Shown: positions 59,341 to 64,000 of the stretch, in pieces
How the letters are laid out: each line of letters begins with the position of its first letter
Numbering within the stretch: position 1 is the stretch's first letter
Made by a program: the position numbers and the translations under genes
The notes under the pieces: model-generated
Databases searched by the model: none
What the model was told of the DNA's origin: nothing
The model's input: only the letters and a program-made list of their open reading frames with translations
Source of the DNA: Epiperipatus broadwayi
Lineage: Eukaryota > Onychophora > Udeonychophora > Euonychophora > Peripatidae
Direction: 5' to 3'
NCBI GenBank assembly: GCA_028023455.1
Contig: JAQFVV010000228.1
Span: 1,633,591-1,697,590, forward strand
Length of the DNA: 64,000 nt

Positions 59341-62300
59341 TTTCAATAACTACTAATCAATTGATTAATTAATTAAGCTATAAAATTTAGCCATATTTAA
59401 ATTTCCAATTGCATAGAGTATGATCTCTCAATAAAAATAAAAAAAAAAACAGAAGGGCAGGCTCTGAAGTAGATTGCATGATAAAGAAGGGTAGTTCATT
59501 TTCTTTCAAAGATGATTGCTAAATGCATATCTTACTCATTTTCTGGGTCTTAGAAATACAAATAAACTATGATTATGTGGAGTAGCTTTGTTTCTCAAAT
59601 TTGAAATGAGAAATCCTTTTTTAAACAAACAAAAAAAAATTATAAAAATTATAGACCATTTGAATATCATACATATTAGTTCAGCTTAAAAACAAAGGCA
59701 AATATAATTTACATACATTTTTATTATAGCATGAAAACAGGGATAATTAAATATATTTGGATTATATTTTTGTATTACATTATAATAATACATAAAATAA
59801 TATTTGTAAACTACAAACAAATAAAATCATATATATATATATGTCATAAATAAAATCACAAAGTTTATAAAAACAAATTGAAAGGGAAGATATTAATTCA
59901 TAAAAGCAAAATCTTGACATTTTGATATATTCTTAAAATAGAAAATTTTGCGATTTAATAATTTACAAATTTCTTGATATAAATTGCAGAAAATATATAC
60001 CCACACAAATATATTAGAAAATTCAATGGTCTGTCTACTGATGCAAGGTGACAGATTTTATTAGAGAAATAAAAATATATATTTAACTATCTGAAAAATA
60101 TTTGAAAATAGTTTATCATTTTAAAACTATAAATGAAAGAAAGTAGTAATTTAGATACTGAAATAAATCAAATTTGCTTCTAATTAATGTAATAACTCAA
60201 AGCAATTTCTTAAAAACTACATATAGAATCAATGGAACATTCTGCCTTCTTAGAAAAGTTGAAAGAATTATAATAACTAATACAAATAACATGAATATTT
60301 TCTAAGAGAAATAATTTTTTTTCTTAAAAGACAAAGCTAAAGATAATTATATATGACTTTTAGAAAAATTCTTACATAATAATTATATTTTGCTTAGATT
60401 ATTGATTATAAATAATATTGAGTTTCTAGAAAACTATTGGAGCATAATAAGCTAACAAATTTTAATAAAATTAAATAGAAATATATTGGATATTTTCAAT
60501 CATTTTGTGGACCTTTTAGAGCACTAAATCACAATGTGTTTTTTCATTTGTATAACTTTTGGCAATCTATTTCTATAAATTTTACCTTTCATAACTGATT
60601 GTTGCAAATTTATATTCTACTTGTACATAAATAGCCTAATAATGAGATTTTAAAAAATGGAATAATTAATTTAAAACTTAAAATGATAAAAAAAAGAGAT
60701 GTAGAGAAGAGACAGAAAAATCCATTCATGGAACATTGCAATAAGTAATAGCACTCAAATTTTTGCAAAGCAGAGAAGGGTAACAGACGAGTTATAAGGA
60801 GCATGTGCAATGTAGCAGTTTTATAACAAATTGTTTGGGGAAAGACTCACCATCTTTAACTAAAATAATAAAGTGAAAAAACAAAGCTTTTATCAAGATT
60901 AAATAATAAAGAAAATATGTCCTATTAGTAACTATAATGTTCAATAAATTTCACAATTTTTGAGATATTTTTTAATTAATGATATTAATACTCACTTATA
61001 TTTCCAAATAGAATAAGCGAAAGACATCAGAAAAGTACACATTTTCTCCATAATTTACTTCAATTACACTAGTCTATTTCATTAATTCTTTATAGAAGTA
61101 TGAATATTAACATTATTAATTTAAAAATATGTTTACAAAGAGCACATGCATGAAAGGAAATACATTTGAATAATTTCTATGTTATATGATATATTTCACT
61201 TTTAAATTTAATTATATATCAAAGAGAGAATAAAATTTAATACCTAAACTTTGAGAGTAATTGTCTGGTATTTAATAATAAGACAATTACACCAATATCT
61301 AAAGATGGGGGGAGGGGTGAGATAAAAAGTAAAGCCAATAATTTGAATTAGTAGCAAACATTGACTTCTATTTTGTCTTACATTGTTGATGTATTTGCTA
61401 CTTTTTGCCATTATTAAACTATTTCATACCTGCCTAAATAACCCAGTTTATAATCCTTGAGATATATATATAAGCCACGTCAAAAATAATTGCTTTAGAA
61501 CACTATTGAAGATTTCTGGAGTCCACAAATCATTATCAAACACTGTTGTATAATAAATATTAGTGTAAATAAAGTTAGAAAGTTTCAAATATGAAATTAT
61601 ATCATTAGATATTATTTGCAGAATCATTATATATGTGTGTGTTATCTTGAATTAGATTAATAAGTTAATTTTTTTTTTAAATAATAAAGCAGTTATTAAA
61701 ATATTTATTATCATCCCGACTGTTGATAATAAGGTTTTTCATATCACCACATGAAAAGTTATAAGCTTATATATCACATTTATTGCTAATTATAAAAGTT
61801 AATAGACTATCAAGTATCATCATATTGATATAGAATCCTTTGATTGTATGTTTAACACCTATCCAAAGCATCCTACAATCTATTTTTGTTTTTCAGATAC
61901 AATCATAATCATCATGATGAAGTGCTTCAACTTCATTACTGACTATCTTACCCTTCTTTCAAACTCAGTCTTTCACAGTATTATATACACTTCAGTAAAT
62001 TCAATTATCTTCTGGCATGTTTAAAAATTGTAAATATTTTTTTAGCAAATAGTAAATACTGAAAAATTAAATGAAAATAAAAAATCAGTTATAACAACAA
62101 ATATTTTTTAAAAAATTTAAAAAACATTTAAATGATTGAATTATTTATTCTATCATGCATAATTTTATGAATTATCCTTAAAAAACTAACAAAACATAGT
62201 TGATAAAAATAAAAAAGGTACTCACAAAGTTTAACTGTTTCAGGAATAAATTTTTGAAATAGTCTCATTATACAGAATAAAATAATACATAAATAAACTA

Positions 62301-62671
62301 TTTATTCTCATATGGAAACTTTTATTAAAGTTGTTTAAAAACAAGAGTGAAGAATCTGAAGTAGTAAATAAAATTTAAAAAATACAATCAAATGTTACAT
62401 TATCTTATTCTTAGTTCAGTTTCTCTTATTTAACATATTTTCCTCATAATATTTTGTTTTTATTTCTTTTTTTTATTGCTTAACTTATAAAGCATTGAAT
62501 GCAAAAACAGATTCATTTATTTTTTTTAAAAATATTTTTTTAATTTGTAATGGTTAAATAAATTCAAAACTCACTTTCCTGGGTCAATTTTGCTTCATTT
62601 TGAACATGATTAGATTTATTTTTTTCTTATTTACTAAAATTAGTAATGATTTCTTTTTACAAATAAAAAAA
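59341..62671. other. AT-rich stretch
   Basis: No feature recognised apart from a G-run near 61306 (GATGGGGGGAGGGGTGAG). Confidence 0.5.
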
Positions 62672-62735
62672 GATAAATGATCTCCAATATGTATTTCATA
62701 CTGAACCAGCACTCATCAGTTGGTCAGGATCATCA
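62672..62735 (-). ncRNA. Type I hammerhead ribozyme, complete core (family C)
   Basis: On the minus strand: outer stem I ATGATC pairing with GATCAT, internal loop TGA, inner stem CCAA with TTGG, CTGATGA (713-719 of this 62 kb block), stem II GTGCT-GGTTC-AGTAT using two G-U pairs, GAAA, then TACATA forming a minimal stem III (A-T, T-A, loop AC) with cleavage triplet ATA. Every invariant base is present. The internal loop in stem I is the kind of element that makes natural hammerheads efficient through tertiary contacts. Confidence 0.88.
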
Positions 62736-62810
62736 CCTCCCACACATATCTATAATTAGTGCTCAGTTTAAATTAAGATAGCAAATCTACACACTTTAAC
62801 CCAATGATGA
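62672..62810 (-). mobile_element. Family C repeat, partial copy
   Basis: On the minus strand GTAGATTTGCTATCTTAATT, AAACTGAGCACTAATTATAG and ATATGTGTGGGAGGTGATG lead into the hammerhead and stop soon after it in A/T-rich sequence. The tRNA-like tail is absent. The leading part equals the end of the module at 63.94-64.0 kb and 27.66-27.71 kb. Confidence 0.75.
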
Positions 62811-63639
62811 ATTGGGATGAATTATTTCATCTTTTGGCCAATTCGCTAACTGCTGAATTTTTTCCTAAGTATTATATGTTAAAATGCATGTAAAATGGTA
62901 TATTTTATTAAAATAAACTTTTTTGCTGAAAGTTTTGGCTAAAAAGCATGAAATTCAAAATTCCCATTCTATTAATATAAGCCCTGTTCTGACATGTTCA
63001 GCCATTGTCTGTTGCCAAAGATGTAAAATGTGTTTATTGGAAAATTTATTATAGTTTTAGATATTTTTTTAAAATAATTTACACTATATTTATTAGATAT
63101 CAAGAAATATAAATTATTAATAACTTATTTTGACTTGAAATACTTTATTTTCAAAAATATAACATTATATTAGCAGCTAATGTAAATATAGCCTGAAGGA
63201 AATTAGAAGACTAGCTTTGACGTAAACAATCTACTTTATATTTATGAGTAAGAATATATCACAATTTTATAATAAATATTCAAAAAATTTAAACTTTTAC
63301 AGCAAAATTTGTTGGATATAAGAGAAATAAATAATTATTCATTCGGATGTGTAAAAATAATGAGAATTAAAAAATATTTCATTGATTTTATAAACTGAAA
63401 ATAATCTTTCTAGAAATGGTGATGTGTGAAGTCTTTGTTTTGATTGCGATCTCATTTTTTTAATATTCACAGAGACAAAATGTGAACATTTAAAATTTAT
63501 TTCAGTAGTAAACAAAAATAACTATCAAATGAAGTCAAATTTGTTATTTTTTGATAAGTAATAATCATTTTATCATATATTTTACATTGATGTGTGAGAC
63601 AAAGAAAATGTTAAAAAATGCTGAAATGTAAGAGGCATT
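62811..63639. other. AT-rich spacer
   Basis: No feature recognised. Confidence 0.5.
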
Positions 63640-63805
63640 AGTCTGCATATTGGAAAGGTTAATGAACACATGTCAATCCTCTCCATTCTCCAACTCTTTT
63701 ACCATCCATATCACTGAAACTCTGATGATGGAATGCTCAAAGCCTGTGATGATGTCAATATTATAATCATACCCCTGTTGACTTTAAGTCAACCTGACCT
63801 CTCAC
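63640..63805 (-). repeat. Family C body module, minus copy
   Basis: On the minus strand GGTTGACTTAAAGTCAACAG, TGAGCATTCCATCATCAGA, GATATGGATGGTAAAAGAG and GTTGGAGAATGGAGAGGATT match the module at 27.50-27.65 kb. It is head-to-head with the next copy. Confidence 0.75.
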
Positions 63806-64000
63806 ATGTCAGCTCTTAATATGTCCATTTAAACATGAGTATGACTAATATTGGTATCCTCAAGAGATCTGAGCATTCCATCATCAAATTTCCATTAATA
63901 TGAATGGCAGAAGAGTTGGAGAGTGGAGAGGATTAAAGCCTGTCCATTAAGGTCTGTAGATTTGCTATCTTAATAAAAACTGACACTGATTATAGATATA
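63790..64000 (+). repeat. Family C body module, plus copy, cut by the window end
   Basis: CCTGACCTCTCACATGTCAG, then ATGAGTATGACTAATATTGG, GAGCATTCCATCATCAAAT, AGAGTTGGAGAGTGGAGAGG, GCCTGTCCATTAAGGTCTG, GATTTGCTATCTTAATAAA and ACTGATTATAGATATA, where the window ends. In the 27.5 kb copy the hammerhead begins about 30 bp after this point. Confidence 0.78.

Noticed and set aside
1-64000. CRISPR arrays, bacterial operons, ribosome binding sites or rRNA
   Set aside because: None of the required patterns are present; every recognisable element is of a eukaryotic transposon class.

Overview
This 64 kb window is very AT-rich (well over 70% A+T by eye) animal non-coding DNA: long A/T tracts, no spliced or intact host gene that I can recognise, and a scatter of decayed transposable elements. 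The transposon types (a GTF2IRD2/ZBED-like hAT, mariner, an RTE-type LINE, an L1/Tx1-like LINE, a Ty3/Gypsy piece, tRNA-derived SINEs, MITE-like foldbacks) and the small type I hammerhead ribozymes point to an invertebrate metazoan with an AT-rich, repeat-laden genome. I cannot name the species. The sequence is an intron or intergenic region; nothing suggests bacteria.

The most striking content is a set of self-cleaving RNA motifs in dispersed repeats. I see three well-supported hammerhead ribozyme (HHR) families and one looser one. Family A (12.58-13.05 kb) is a long foldback carrying complete HHR cores on both strands. Family B (21.38-22.05 kb, plus a degraded copy at 50.34-50.58 kb) is a pair of ~250 bp direct repeats, each with a complete HHR at a 420 nt period, which is the layout of an animal retrozyme or Penelope-type repeat. 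Family C (24.3, 27.5-27.9, 32.76-33.04, 33.9, 62.7 kb, and flanking modules at 63.65-64.0 kb) has a different stem II and, in at least two copies, runs straight into a tRNA-like tail that also occurs alone as a SINE-like repeat. Family D (36.87 and 40.38-40.63 kb) has an HHR-like core whose outer stems I cannot close; the 40.5 kb copy is joined to a tRNA-like head.

Layout. 1-6.86 kb: plain AT-rich DNA. 6.87-9.47 kb: a nearly full-length dead hAT element with terminal inverted repeats and a perfect 8 bp target duplication, inserted in the end of a SINE. 11.6 and 16.8 kb: a tRNA-derived SINE family, one copy with a 13 bp target duplication. 12.5-13.05 kb: family A. 13.4-14.9 kb: broken L1/Tx1-like reverse transcriptase. 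21.4-22.05 kb: family B. 22.6-23.7 kb: GC-richer unexplained islands, followed by a perfect 110 bp tandem duplication. 25.0-25.8 and 51.55-52.13 kb: mariner fossils. 27.2-27.9 kb: SINE, Gypsy-like fragment and family C composite. 30.97, 32.76 and 49.45 kb: foldback elements. 37.17-38.42 kb: RTE-type LINE fragment. 39-43.9 kb: SINEs, family D and a TATA-containing repeat in three copies. 47.56-48.64 kb: Gypsy integrase fragment between similar direct repeats. 62.7-64.0 kb: family C again.

Nothing here acts as an operon or pathway. What connects the parts is retroposition: SINE and ribozyme repeats that need enzymes supplied elsewhere, and dead autonomous elements of several classes.
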